DNA of 64,000 bases, taken from contig NZ_CP029176.1 of the NCBI RefSeq assembly GCF_003352165.1, positions 1,674,001-1,738,000 on the forward strand. Reading direction: 5' to 3'. Below the pieces are notes generated by a model. The model worked only from the letters and a program-made list of their open reading frames with translations, was not told where the DNA came from and searched no databases. This document shows positions 54,650 to 64,000 of this stretch, piece after piece. The DNA is from Acidibrevibacterium fodinaquatile. GTDB taxonomy: Bacteria > Pseudomonadota > Alphaproteobacteria > Acetobacterales > Acetobacteraceae. Numbering within the stretch: the first letter of the stretch is position 1; every line of letters begins with the position of its first letter. The position numbers were made by a program, and so were the translations under genes.

Positions 54650-56041
54650 ATGGCGCATGACATTCTGATCGTCGATGACGAGCCCGATATTCGGCTGCTC
54701 ATCGAGGGCCTGCTTTCCGACGAAGGCTATGAGACGCGGACGGCGAGCACCGCCGAGGAGGCGATCGCCGCCTTTCGCCAGCGCCGGCCCTCGCTCGTCA
54801 TCCTCGATGTCTGGCTCCAAGACAGCACGATGGATGGGCTCGGCATTCTCGAAATCCTCCATCGCGAGGAGCCGCAAGTGCCGGCGATCATGATCTCGGG
54901 GCACGGCACGATCGAGATGGCGGTCGCGGCGATCCAGCAGGGCGCCTATGATTTCATCGAAAAGCCGTTCAAGGTCGATCGCCTGCTCCTCGTCGTGCGG
55001 CGCGCTCTGGAGGCGGCGCTGCTGGCGCGCGAGAACGCCGAATTGCGGCTTCGCGCCGGCCCGGAGAACGAGCTGATCGGCCGCTCGCCCGCGATCGAGG
55101 CGCTGCGGGCGGCGATCGAGCGGGTGGCGCCGACCGGCTCGCGCGTTCTGATCAGCGGCGCCGCCGGGGTGGGGAAAGAGGTCGCGGCGCGTCTGATCCA
55201 TCGTCTGTCGCGCCGTGCGGAGGGGCCGTTCGTCGTGCTCAATGGCGCAACCCTCAGCCCCGGGCGCTTCGAGGAGGAATTGTTTGGGATCGAGGCCGGG
55301 CCGGACCCGACGCTGCGCCCGCGCCGCGCTGGTGTTCTCGAGCGCGCCCATGGCGGCACCCTGCTGCTCGATGAGGTGTCAGACATGCCGCTCGAAACCC
55401 AGGGCAAGATCGTTCGCGCCCTCCAGGATCAGACCTTCGAGCGGATCGGCGGCGCGGCGCGGGTGCGCGTCGATGTCCGTGTCATCGCGACGACCAATCG
55501 CGACCTCCAGGCCGAAATCGCCGCCGGCCGCTTTCGCGAGGATCTCTATTACCGGCTCAGCGTGGTGCCGCTGCGTGTCCCCTCGTTGCGCGAGCGGCGG
55601 GAGGATATTCCCGAACTCGCGCGGCATTTTCTGCAACGCTCGGCGGAAAGCGCCGGCATGCCGCGGCGCGCGCTTTCGACCGACGCGCTGACCGCGCTGC
55701 AGGCCTATGACTGGCCGGGCAATGTCCGCCAATTGCGTAACCTGATGGATTGGCTGATGATCATGGCGCCGGTGGCACCAGGGGATCTGATCCGCGCCGA
55801 TTCCCTGCCGCCCGAGATCACCTCCGGCGCGCCCGCCGTGCTGGCGCTCGATCCGCACGCCGACATCATGGCGCTGCCGCTGCGCGAGGCGCGCGATATG
55901 TTCGAGAGCCAGTATTTGCAAGCGCAATTGCTCCGCTTCTCCGGCCATATCAGCCGCACCGCGCAGTTCGTCGGGCTTGACCGCAGCGCGCTGCATCGCA
56001 AATTGAAGCAGCTTGGTCTTCAGAGCGAGGAACGCGGCTGA
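54650..56041 (+). CDS. ntrX: Response regulator NtrX
   Basis: 463 residues. Receiver domain (Asp53 in ILDVWLQDSTMDG), AAA+ domain with GAAGVGKEVAARL and the TTNRDLQ segment, C-terminal Fis HTH ending DRSALHRKLKQLGLQSEERG. The GAFTGA sigma-54 loop is absent: after ELFGIEAGPD comes a divergent stretch. This loss is typical of alphaproteobacterial NtrX, which probably acts without sigma-54. It follows ntrY by nine bases. Confidence 0.95.
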   Translation: MAHDILIVDDEPDIRLLIEGLLSDEGYETRTASTAEEAIAAFRQRRPSLVILDVWLQDSTMDGLGILEILHREEPQVPAIMISGHGTIEMAVAAIQQGAYDFIEKPFKVDRLLLVVRRALEAALLARENAELRLRAGPENELIGRSPAIEALRAAIERVAPTGSRVLISGAAGVGKEVAARLIHRLSRRAEGPFVVLNGATLSPGRFEEELFGIEAGPDPTLRPRRAGVLERAHGGTLLLDEVSDMPLETQGKIVRALQDQTFERIGGAARVRVDVRVIATTNRDLQAEIAAGRFREDLYYRLSVVPLRVPSLRERREDIPELARHFLQRSAESAGMPRRALSTDALTALQAYDWPGNVRQLRNLMDWLMIMAPVAPGDLIRADSLPPEITSGAPAVLALDPHADIMALPLREARDMFESQYLQAQLLRFSGHISRTAQFVGLDRSALHRKLKQLGLQSEERG

Positions 56042-56120
56042 CTTTTCGCGCGCCGGATGATTGGCGCGCGGGCCGAGAGTATGGCAGAAAGCGGCACGCC
56101 GGGATTGAAGGGGTGAGGGC

Positions 56121-57692
56121 ATGAACAGGCTTTCGCGGATGGAGAGAAGGATCGCCGGCCTGATGATGGGGCTTGGCCTCGGCGCGGGCCTTGCCGGCGT
56201 CGCCTGGGCCGACACGCTCGCGCAGCCGCCCGATCTTGTCGGCCCGTCGCTGCCGGGGGCGCAAAAGCCGGGGGCGCAAAAGAGCGCGCAGCAGGGCGCG
56301 CCGGTGATGGGGCCGCCCGTGCCGCATGCGGCGTCGGCCGCGCCGGCCGCGCCGAAGGGCGAGCCGCCGCATACCCTGGTTGCGGCGCTGGTCGCCGCTT
56401 ATTCGACCAACCCGACCTTGCTCAGCGAGCGCGCGCATCTGCGCTCGGTCGATGAAAATGTGCCGACCGCGCTCGCCGGCTGGCGCCCGCAGGTCACCTT
56501 CCAGGGCGAAGCGGGCTATGGCTACGGCACCCAGTCGTTATATTTCCCGCCTGGGCCACTCCAAGTCTTCGGCAATGCGCGCGATATCGGCATCGCCCAG
56601 GCCAACATGACCCAGCCGCTCTATACCGGCGGCAGGGTGCATGCCCAGACGCAAGAGGCCGAGAACAACGTCATGGCCGAGCGCGCCAAGCTGATCGCGA
56701 CCGAGCAGCAGGTGTTTTCGCAGGCCGTCAACGCCTATGTTACGGTGATCGAGGATCAGCAATTGCTCGCCCTCAACATCAACAACGAGCAGGTGTTGAC
56801 CAAGCAGCTACAAGCCACCAACGATCGTTTCCGGGTCGGCGAGATCACCCGCACCGATGTCGCGCAAGCGGAGGCGGCGCTGGCGCAGGCGCGCTCCCAG
56901 CGCGAAACCGCCGAGGGCACGCTGCAAACCGCGCGCTCGACCTATCTCAGCATCATCGGCGAACAGGCCGAGCATTTGAACGAGCCGCAGCCGCTCAAAT
57001 TGCCGGTCAAGGACGAGGTCAACGTCAACAAGCTGGCGGCGGCCAATAATCCGAACGTGATCAACGCTCAGTTCCAGCTCGCCGCGGCGCAGGATGCGAT
57101 CGACAGCGCCTTCGCCAACCTGATGCCGACGGTCAGTCTGCAGAACCAGACCTACACCCAGCAGAACGTCGCCTTTCCCTACAGCGCGGCCAATGGCGGC
57201 CAGGTGACGCTGAATTTGAATATGCCGATCTATCAAGGCGGCTCGGAATATGCCGCCATCCGCCAGGCGCGCCAGAATGAGCAGGCGGCGCGCAAGAACC
57301 TCGACGAGGCGCGCCGCACCGCGATCCAGCAAGCGACGCAGTCGTGGGAGACGCTGATCGCCGCGCGGGCCGCGATCGCGAGCGATCGCGCCGCCGTGCG
57401 CTCCAACCAGATCGCCCTCGAAGGCGTCGAGCGTGAGGCGATCGTCGGCAGCCGCACCACGCTCGACGTCTTGAATGCGCAGCAGGCGCTGCTCACCTCG
57501 CAAGTGACGCTGGTGCAGGATCTGGCGAACCTGGTGAATGCCTCCTACAATGTCGCCGCGGCGGTCGGGCGGCTCACGGCGCGCGATCTCAACCTGCCGG
57601 TCGCGGTCTATGACGAGGCGGCGTATTACCGGGCGGTGCGCAACCGCTGGTTCGGCACCGGCGATTACGCGACCGGCCAGCCCGGGCGCTGA
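56121..57692 (+). CDS. tolC: TolC-family outer membrane channel protein
   Basis: 523 residues. Signal peptide about 1-30, a low-complexity Lys/Ala/Pro linker of ~45 residues, then the outer membrane efflux protein fold with two repeats (SVDENVPTALAGWRPQ, TQPLYTGGRVHAQTQEAENN and later MPIYQGGSEYAAIRQARQNE). It should pair with an unlinked type I or RND system. The C-terminal tail is short. Confidence 0.88.
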   Translation: MNRLSRMERRIAGLMMGLGLGAGLAGVAWADTLAQPPDLVGPSLPGAQKPGAQKSAQQGAPVMGPPVPHAASAAPAAPKGEPPHTLVAALVAAYSTNPTLLSERAHLRSVDENVPTALAGWRPQVTFQGEAGYGYGTQSLYFPPGPLQVFGNARDIGIAQANMTQPLYTGGRVHAQTQEAENNVMAERAKLIATEQQVFSQAVNAYVTVIEDQQLLALNINNEQVLTKQLQATNDRFRVGEITRTDVAQAEAALAQARSQRETAEGTLQTARSTYLSIIGEQAEHLNEPQPLKLPVKDEVNVNKLAAANNPNVINAQFQLAAAQDAIDSAFANLMPTVSLQNQTYTQQNVAFPYSAANGGQVTLNLNMPIYQGGSEYAAIRQARQNEQAARKNLDEARRTAIQQATQSWETLIAARAAIASDRAAVRSNQIALEGVEREAIVGSRTTLDVLNAQQALLTSQVTLVQDLANLVNASYNVAAAVGRLTARDLNLPVAVYDEAAYYRAVRNRWFGTGDYATGQPGR

Positions 57693-57805
57693 GGGCATGT
57701 TGGCTGGTCGCGTGAACCCGGTCTTAAGCAAACGCGGCTAGAACCGGGCAGAGACGCGGGCCGGCCGAGTGCCGCGATGAGGCGCGAACAGGGTTTGAGG
57801 TGGGC

Positions 57806-58369
57806 ATGAATAGCGAGACGCCGAAGGAAGGGGCCGCGGGCGACCCCTCCATGGAGGAAATCCTCTCCTCGATCCGTCGGATTTTGAGCGAGGACGAGAA
57901 AGAGGCCAGCGCCACACCGCCCGAGGACGATGTGCTGGTGCTCGACCAGACGATGTTGGTCAAGGACGAGGTGGCGACGCCAGCGGAAGCGCCCGCCGCC
58001 ATGGCGGCGCAACCCGAACCTGAGCCGGAGCCAGAGCCCGAGCCGTTGGCGCCCGCGCCGGCGGTCATGGCGGCGACGGCGGAAGACGTGCCGGCAACGC
58101 TTGCGCCCGCCATGGACGTGGAGCGGGATTCGCCGCTGCTTGCGAATGATACCGCGGAAAGCGCCGCTGCCTCGATCGTTGGCCTGGTGCGCACGCTGGC
58201 TGCCGATCGTCTGACGCCGGTGCATCGCGGCGGGCCGACGATCGAGGATCTGGTGCGCGAAGAAATCCGCCCGCTGCTCAAAACCTGGCTCGACGCCCAT
58301 TTGCCCGCCCTCGTCGAACGCCTGGTGCAGAACGAGATCGAACGCGTGGTCAACCGCGCCGTTCCCTGA
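57806..58369 (+). CDS. popZ: Polar organising protein PopZ (DUF2497)
   Basis: 187 residues. Conserved N-terminal helix PSMEEILSSIRRILSEDE, a Pro/Glu/Ala-rich acidic linker with short PEPEP repeats, and the conserved C-terminus IEDLVREEIRPLLKTWLDAH and VERLVQNEIERVV. PopZ forms polar condensates that anchor ParB-parS and, with MipZ (gene at 31981), position the division plane. It sits directly upstream of valS, the place where popZ is found in many alphaproteobacteria. Confidence 0.93.
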   Translation: MNSETPKEGAAGDPSMEEILSSIRRILSEDEKEASATPPEDDVLVLDQTMLVKDEVATPAEAPAAMAAQPEPEPEPEPEPLAPAPAVMAATAEDVPATLAPAMDVERDSPLLANDTAESAAASIVGLVRTLAADRLTPVHRGGPTIEDLVREEIRPLLKTWLDAHLPALVERLVQNEIERVVNRAVP

Positions 58370-58390
58370 TCCCGGCAAAGAGAAAAGCCT

Positions 58391-58503
58391 CTTCTTTTTC
58401 TGAAGAAAAAGAAGCAAAAAGACTTTTCTTCCGTTCCCCCGGCGCGGGTGTCGCGGTGCCTTTCGGGGGAAAAGTTTTTTGGTTCTTTTTTTCAAAAAAG
58501 AAC
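58391..58503. repeat. Paired palindromes between popZ and valS
   Basis: A type II palindrome CTTCTTTTTC-TGAA-GAAAAAGAAG (58391-58414) and a reverse-oriented copy of the A/T palindrome (58482-58503), separated by a G/C-rich stretch. The same pair, in other order, occurs between purQ and purL. Confidence 0.75.
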
Positions 58504-58534
58504 GGACCTGTTCTTTCCCTTAGCCGGATGCGAC

Positions 58535-61243
<2,709 letters not shown>

Positions 61244-61257
61244 TGCCCATTTTACGG

Positions 61258-61366
61258 CGCCTGGGAGACATCACCGGGCCGTCGAGCGGCGACCTGGGGT
61301 TGGGGTAGCCGACAATGCACATTCACCCGCGTCCGATGGAACATATTGACCCGCGTCCGATGGACG
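61258..61366. mobile_element. Possible solo end of an IS21-family element
   Basis: The region before the lipoprotein hydrolase contains GGTAGCCGACAATGCACATT followed by two direct repeats of ACCCGCGTCCGATGGA separated by an ACATATTG spacer (61328-61362). Terminal repeats of this kind occur at IS21-type ends. No transposase genes are present. The call rests on remembered pattern and the visible repeats. Confidence 0.3.
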
Positions 61367-61396
61367 ACAGCGTCGAAGGAAATGCAAGCGGCAAAC

Positions 61397-62389
61397 ATGA
61401 GACGGCGAGCGGTGATGCTGGGATTGGTAACGACACTCGCGGCCTGCGCCATCGCGCCGGGGCACCACGCGCCTACCGTCACGCCGCCGCCGACCGAGGA
61501 GGATGGCGCGTTCGTCATGGCGGACGGGGCGCGTCTGGCCTATCGCCGCTGGCTGCCCGCTGGCGCGCCGCCGCAAGCCGTCATGCTCGCCTTGCATGGG
61601 TTTAATGACAGCCGCGATGCTTTCGAAATTCCGGCCCCCGCTTTCGCCGCCGCCGGCATCGCCCTCTACGCCCCCGATCAGCGCGGCTTCGGCACCGCGC
61701 CCGAGCGCGGCGGCTGGCCGGGCAGCGCCCGCTTGGTGCAAGACGCGGCGCATATGGCCCGCTTGCTCCATGCCGAGTACCCGCACATCCCGCTCTATCT
61801 GATGGGCGAGAGCATGGGCGGCGCGGTGCTGCTCTGCCTCGCCGCAAGCGCCGAGGCGCCGCCGGTTGCCGGCTATGTGCTGGTCGCGCCGGCGGTCTGG
61901 GGGTGGTCGGAGATGAATGTTTTCCTCCGCGCCGCCCTCTGGCTCAGCGCCAGCGCCGCCCCCAACTGGCGGCTCACCGGCGCCGCCGCGCACGTGACGG
62001 CGAGCGACAATCGCGCCGCCTTGATCCGCCTCTCCACCGATCCGCTGACCATTCACGAGACCCGGATCGGCACCGTGCGCGGCCTCGTCGATCTCATGGA
62101 CGAGGCGCAAGCGGCAGGCCGGCACGTCGCGGCGCCGACCCTGGTGCTCTATGGCGGGCATGATGCATTGGTGCCGAAACCGGCGATGGCGGCCGCGTGG
62201 CGCAAATTGCTGGTCGCGGCGCCGGCGGATTTGCGGCTGGCCTATTATCCCGAGGGCTATCACTTGCTGCTCCGCGATCAGGATCGCGCCACCGTGATCG
62301 GCGACATTCTCCACTGGTTGCAAGCCCCGGCGGCGCCGTTACCCTCCGGCGCCGATCGCGCGGCGCAAACCTGGATCGAACGGCGATGA
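61397..62389 (+). CDS. Alpha/beta hydrolase lipoprotein (monoacylglycerol lipase-like)
   Basis: 330 residues. Lipobox TTLAAC near the N-terminus, followed by a hydrolase fold with LALHGFNDSRDAF, the nucleophile elbow GESMGGAVLL, acid region LVLYGGHDALV and the His in EGYHLLLRD. The serine hydrolase triad is complete. It resembles lysophospholipase/monoacylglycerol lipase proteins anchored to the outer membrane. The start at 61397 is used because the lipobox follows directly. It meets ubiA tail to tail. Confidence 0.87.
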   Translation: MRRRAVMLGLVTTLAACAIAPGHHAPTVTPPPTEEDGAFVMADGARLAYRRWLPAGAPPQAVMLALHGFNDSRDAFEIPAPAFAAAGIALYAPDQRGFGTAPERGGWPGSARLVQDAAHMARLLHAEYPHIPLYLMGESMGGAVLLCLAASAEAPPVAGYVLVAPAVWGWSEMNVFLRAALWLSASAAPNWRLTGAAAHVTASDNRAALIRLSTDPLTIHETRIGTVRGLVDLMDEAQAAGRHVAAPTLVLYGGHDALVPKPAMAAAWRKLLVAAPADLRLAYYPEGYHLLLRDQDRATVIGDILHWLQAPAAPLPSGADRAAQTWIERR

Positions 62390-62392
62390 CCC

Positions 62393-63298
62393 TCACGTGA
62401 ACCACCCCCCAAGCGCGATCGCGAGCGCGATCGCAAGCCCCGCCTCGCGATTGGCCTTGAAAAGACGCAGGCAGAGCCCGGGGTCGTCGATGTCGAGGGC
62501 GATCACTTGCCGGGCGAGTAGTGCTGCCGGCACGGCGAGGGCGGCGAAAAACCCGTTTCCGAGGCCGGCGAAATCGCCCGCGGCGAGCAGCGCGAGCAGC
62601 GCCAGCGCATAACAGACGGCGAGAAACGCCCGCGTGTGGCGGCCAAACAGGCGCGCCGTCGATTTCACGCCGATGAGGGCGTCGTCCTCGCGATCCTGAT
62701 GCGCGTAGATGGTGTCATAGCCGAGGATCCACAGGATTGCGGCGAGATAGAGCGCAGCGGCGGCGGCGTCGAGCCGGCCGGCGGCGGCGGCGTAGCCGAG
62801 CGGCGCGCCCCAGCCGAAGGTGACGCCGAGCATGATCTGCGGCCACCAGGTGACGCGCTTGGCGAGCGGGTAGGTTGCGACCAGCGCGAGCGACGCAACC
62901 CCGAGGATTTGCGCAAGCGTCGGCAGCTGCAAAAGAATGACGAGCGAAAGCGCGAGTAGGGCGAGAAGAAAAACCGCCGCCTGCCGCATCCCGAGCACGC
63001 CCGCGGCAAGCGGCCGGCCGGCGGTGCGCGCGACCCGGCGGTCGAGATCGCGGTCCCACATGTCGTTGACGATGCAGCCGGCGGCACGCATCAGAACGCT
63101 GCCGACGGCAAAAAGGACGATGAGCCACAGCATCCGCCCCAATCGGGGCCGCGCGAGCAGGATGCTCCAGAGGCCGGGGAGAAACAAAAGCCAGGCGCCG
63201 ATCGGCCGATCGAGGCGGGCGAGCAGGAAAAAGGGCTGCCAGCGCTTTGGCAGGCGGGCGATGAAACCGTCGCGAACGATATCGGTATGGGCGCTCAT
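62393..63298 (-). CDS. ubiA: 4-hydroxybenzoate polyprenyltransferase UbiA
   Basis: 302 residues from the ATG at 63298, eight to nine membrane helices. The two aspartate-rich motifs NDMWDRDLDRRVARTAGRPL and YDTIYAHQDREDDALIG, which bind Mg-diphosphate, are present. It makes 3-polyprenyl-4-hydroxybenzoate for ubiquinone synthesis. A second ATG lies eight codons upstream (63322) but would overlap the rsmE start, so the shorter form is likelier. Confidence 0.92.
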   Translation of the reverse strand: MSAHTDIVRDGFIARLPKRWQPFFLLARLDRPIGAWLLFLPGLWSILLARPRLGRMLWLIVLFAVGSVLMRAAGCIVNDMWDRDLDRRVARTAGRPLAAGVLGMRQAAVFLLALLALSLVILLQLPTLAQILGVASLALVATYPLAKRVTWWPQIMLGVTFGWGAPLGYAAAAGRLDAAAAALYLAAILWILGYDTIYAHQDREDDALIGVKSTARLFGRHTRAFLAVCYALALLALLAAGDFAGLGNGFFAALAVPAALLARQVIALDIDDPGLCLRLFKANREAGLAIALAIALGGWFT

Positions 63299-63320
63299 GG
63301 GTGCTAATCTGATCGCTATC

Positions 63321-64000
63321 ATGCCAAGGTCAATCCGCCTTTACGCGCCCGCTTCGCTCGCCGCCGGCGCTATCGTGCCCCTCTCCCCCGATCAGGCACA
63401 TTATCTCGGGAGTGTCATGCGGCTTGCCGCGGGCGCCGAAATCGCCGTTTTCAACGCGCGCGACGGGGAATGGCGGGCGCGGATCAACAGCCTTCGCCGC
63501 GGCGCCGCAGCGCTTGCGATCGAAACCGCGCTGCGCGCGCCGACCACGGAGCAGCTCCCCGATCTCTGGCTGGTCTTCGCCCTTCTCAAGCGCCAGGCGA
63601 CCGACCTCGTCATCCAGAAGGCGACCGAACTCGGGGTTGCCGCGATTTTTCCGGTGATCACGATGCATAGCCTCGGCGAGCGGATCAATCTCGCGCGGCT
63701 GGAAGCGATCGCGCGCGAAGCGGCGGAGCAGAGCGAAAGGCTGTCGCTGCCGGAGATCAGGGCGCCGCAGCCGCTTTCCGACCTCCTCGCCGGCTGGCCG
63801 CGCACGCGCCGCTTGGTTGCCGCGATCGAGCGCGCCGCAGCGCCGCCGCCGGCCGCCGGCGAGGGGCCCACTGCGCTGATCGTTGGGCCGGAGGGAGGAT
63901 TCGCGCCGGCGGAGCTTGACGATCTGCGCGCGCGTCCCTTTGTAGAGCCGGCGACGCTCGGACCACGCATCCTCCGCGCCGAAACCGCCGCGATCGTCGG
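63321..64000 (+). CDS. rsmE: 16S rRNA m3U1498 methyltransferase RsmE, 3' end missing
   Basis: About 226 codons present; the gene runs off the right end. N-terminal PUA-like part (PRSIRLYAPASLAAGAIVPL, DQAHYLGSVMRLAAGAEIAVF) and the SPOUT methyltransferase part with LKRQATDLVIQKATELGV, SERLSLPEI and the knot loop LIVGPEGGFAPAELDD and TLGPRILRAETA. Typical RsmE. It is divergent from ubiA with about 22 bases between the two starts. Confidence 0.95.
   Translation, partial: MPRSIRLYAPASLAAGAIVPLSPDQAHYLGSVMRLAAGAEIAVFNARDGEWRARINSLRRGAAALAIETALRAPTTEQLPDLWLVFALLKRQATDLVIQKATELGVAAIFPVITMHSLGERINLARLEAIAREAAEQSERLSLPEIRAPQPLSDLLAGWPRTRRLVAAIERAAAPPPAAGEGPTALIVGPEGGFAPAELDDLRARPFVEPATLGPRILRAETAAIV

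Noticed and set aside
52553-55351. Long antisense open frame opposite ntrY-ntrX
   Set aside because: A codon-bias shadow of strongly supported kinase and regulator genes; no recognisable domain.
61319-61366. CRISPR-like repeats or short Pro-rich peptide repeats
   Set aside because: Only two copies with an 8-base spacer, no array; better explained as an insertion-sequence end.

Overview
The window is chromosomal DNA from a GC-rich alphaproteobacterium, most likely a member of the Acetobacteraceae (Rhodospirillales). The evidence is the dusB-ntrB-ntrC-ntrY-ntrX string, the division regulators MipZ and PopZ, the kdsD/lptC-lptA-lptB-rpoN cluster, an NrnC-type exonuclease, and a dispersed A/T-run palindrome in intergenic gaps that I associate with that family. 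About 65 protein genes and one tRNA are supported. The first (rpoN) and last (rsmE) genes are cut by the window ends.

Layout. 1-5.5 kb, minus strand: the LPS export and Kdo supply block rpoN-lptB-lptA-lptC-kdsD, then an NrnC/RNase D exonuclease and tRNA-Leu(CAG). 5.6-7.6 kb: two adjacent secreted proteins, each ending in a PEP-CTERM sorting tail. 7.7-10.6 kb: an AT-rich foreign island with a broken IS630-type transposase, duplicated scraps of the flanking peptidase gene and a compact four-gene operon of unknown function, two genes of which need a -1 shift at a run of eight T to be read through. 10.6-12.7 kb: an M20 amidohydrolase and a nucleotide-sugar-epimerase-like protein. 12.7-21.3 kb: ordinary housekeeping genes (rplM-rpsI, midA, pgeF, prs, GST, phosphatase, rplY, pth, ychF). 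21.3-27.1 kb: a ribose-type ABC importer facing a two-component system. 27.2-31.8 kb: a lipoprotein and pqiABC. 32-34.7 kb: mipZ and leuA, the latter behind a candidate leucine leader peptide and attenuator.

34.8-48.6 kb: small secreted and redox proteins, terC, a purine block (purB, purC, purS, purQ, purL) with an inserted Rap1a/Tai-like gene, a BolA-glutaredoxin pair, two tandem ADP-ribosylglycohydrolases, metY and ispF. 48.7-56 kb: the nitrogen-regulation cluster dusB-ntrBC-ntrYX, whose NtrC would work with the sigma-54 encoded at the left edge. 56-64 kb: a TolC-type channel, popZ, valS, a lipoprotein hydrolase, ubiA and rsmE.

The most unusual region is the island at 8.2-10.5 kb. It looks like two copies of one module: a short repeat, a membrane or exported protein with a T8 frameshift, and then a small protein starting Met-Ser-Gly joined by an ATGA overlap. 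The other point worth checking is the putative leuA attenuator at 32969-33107.
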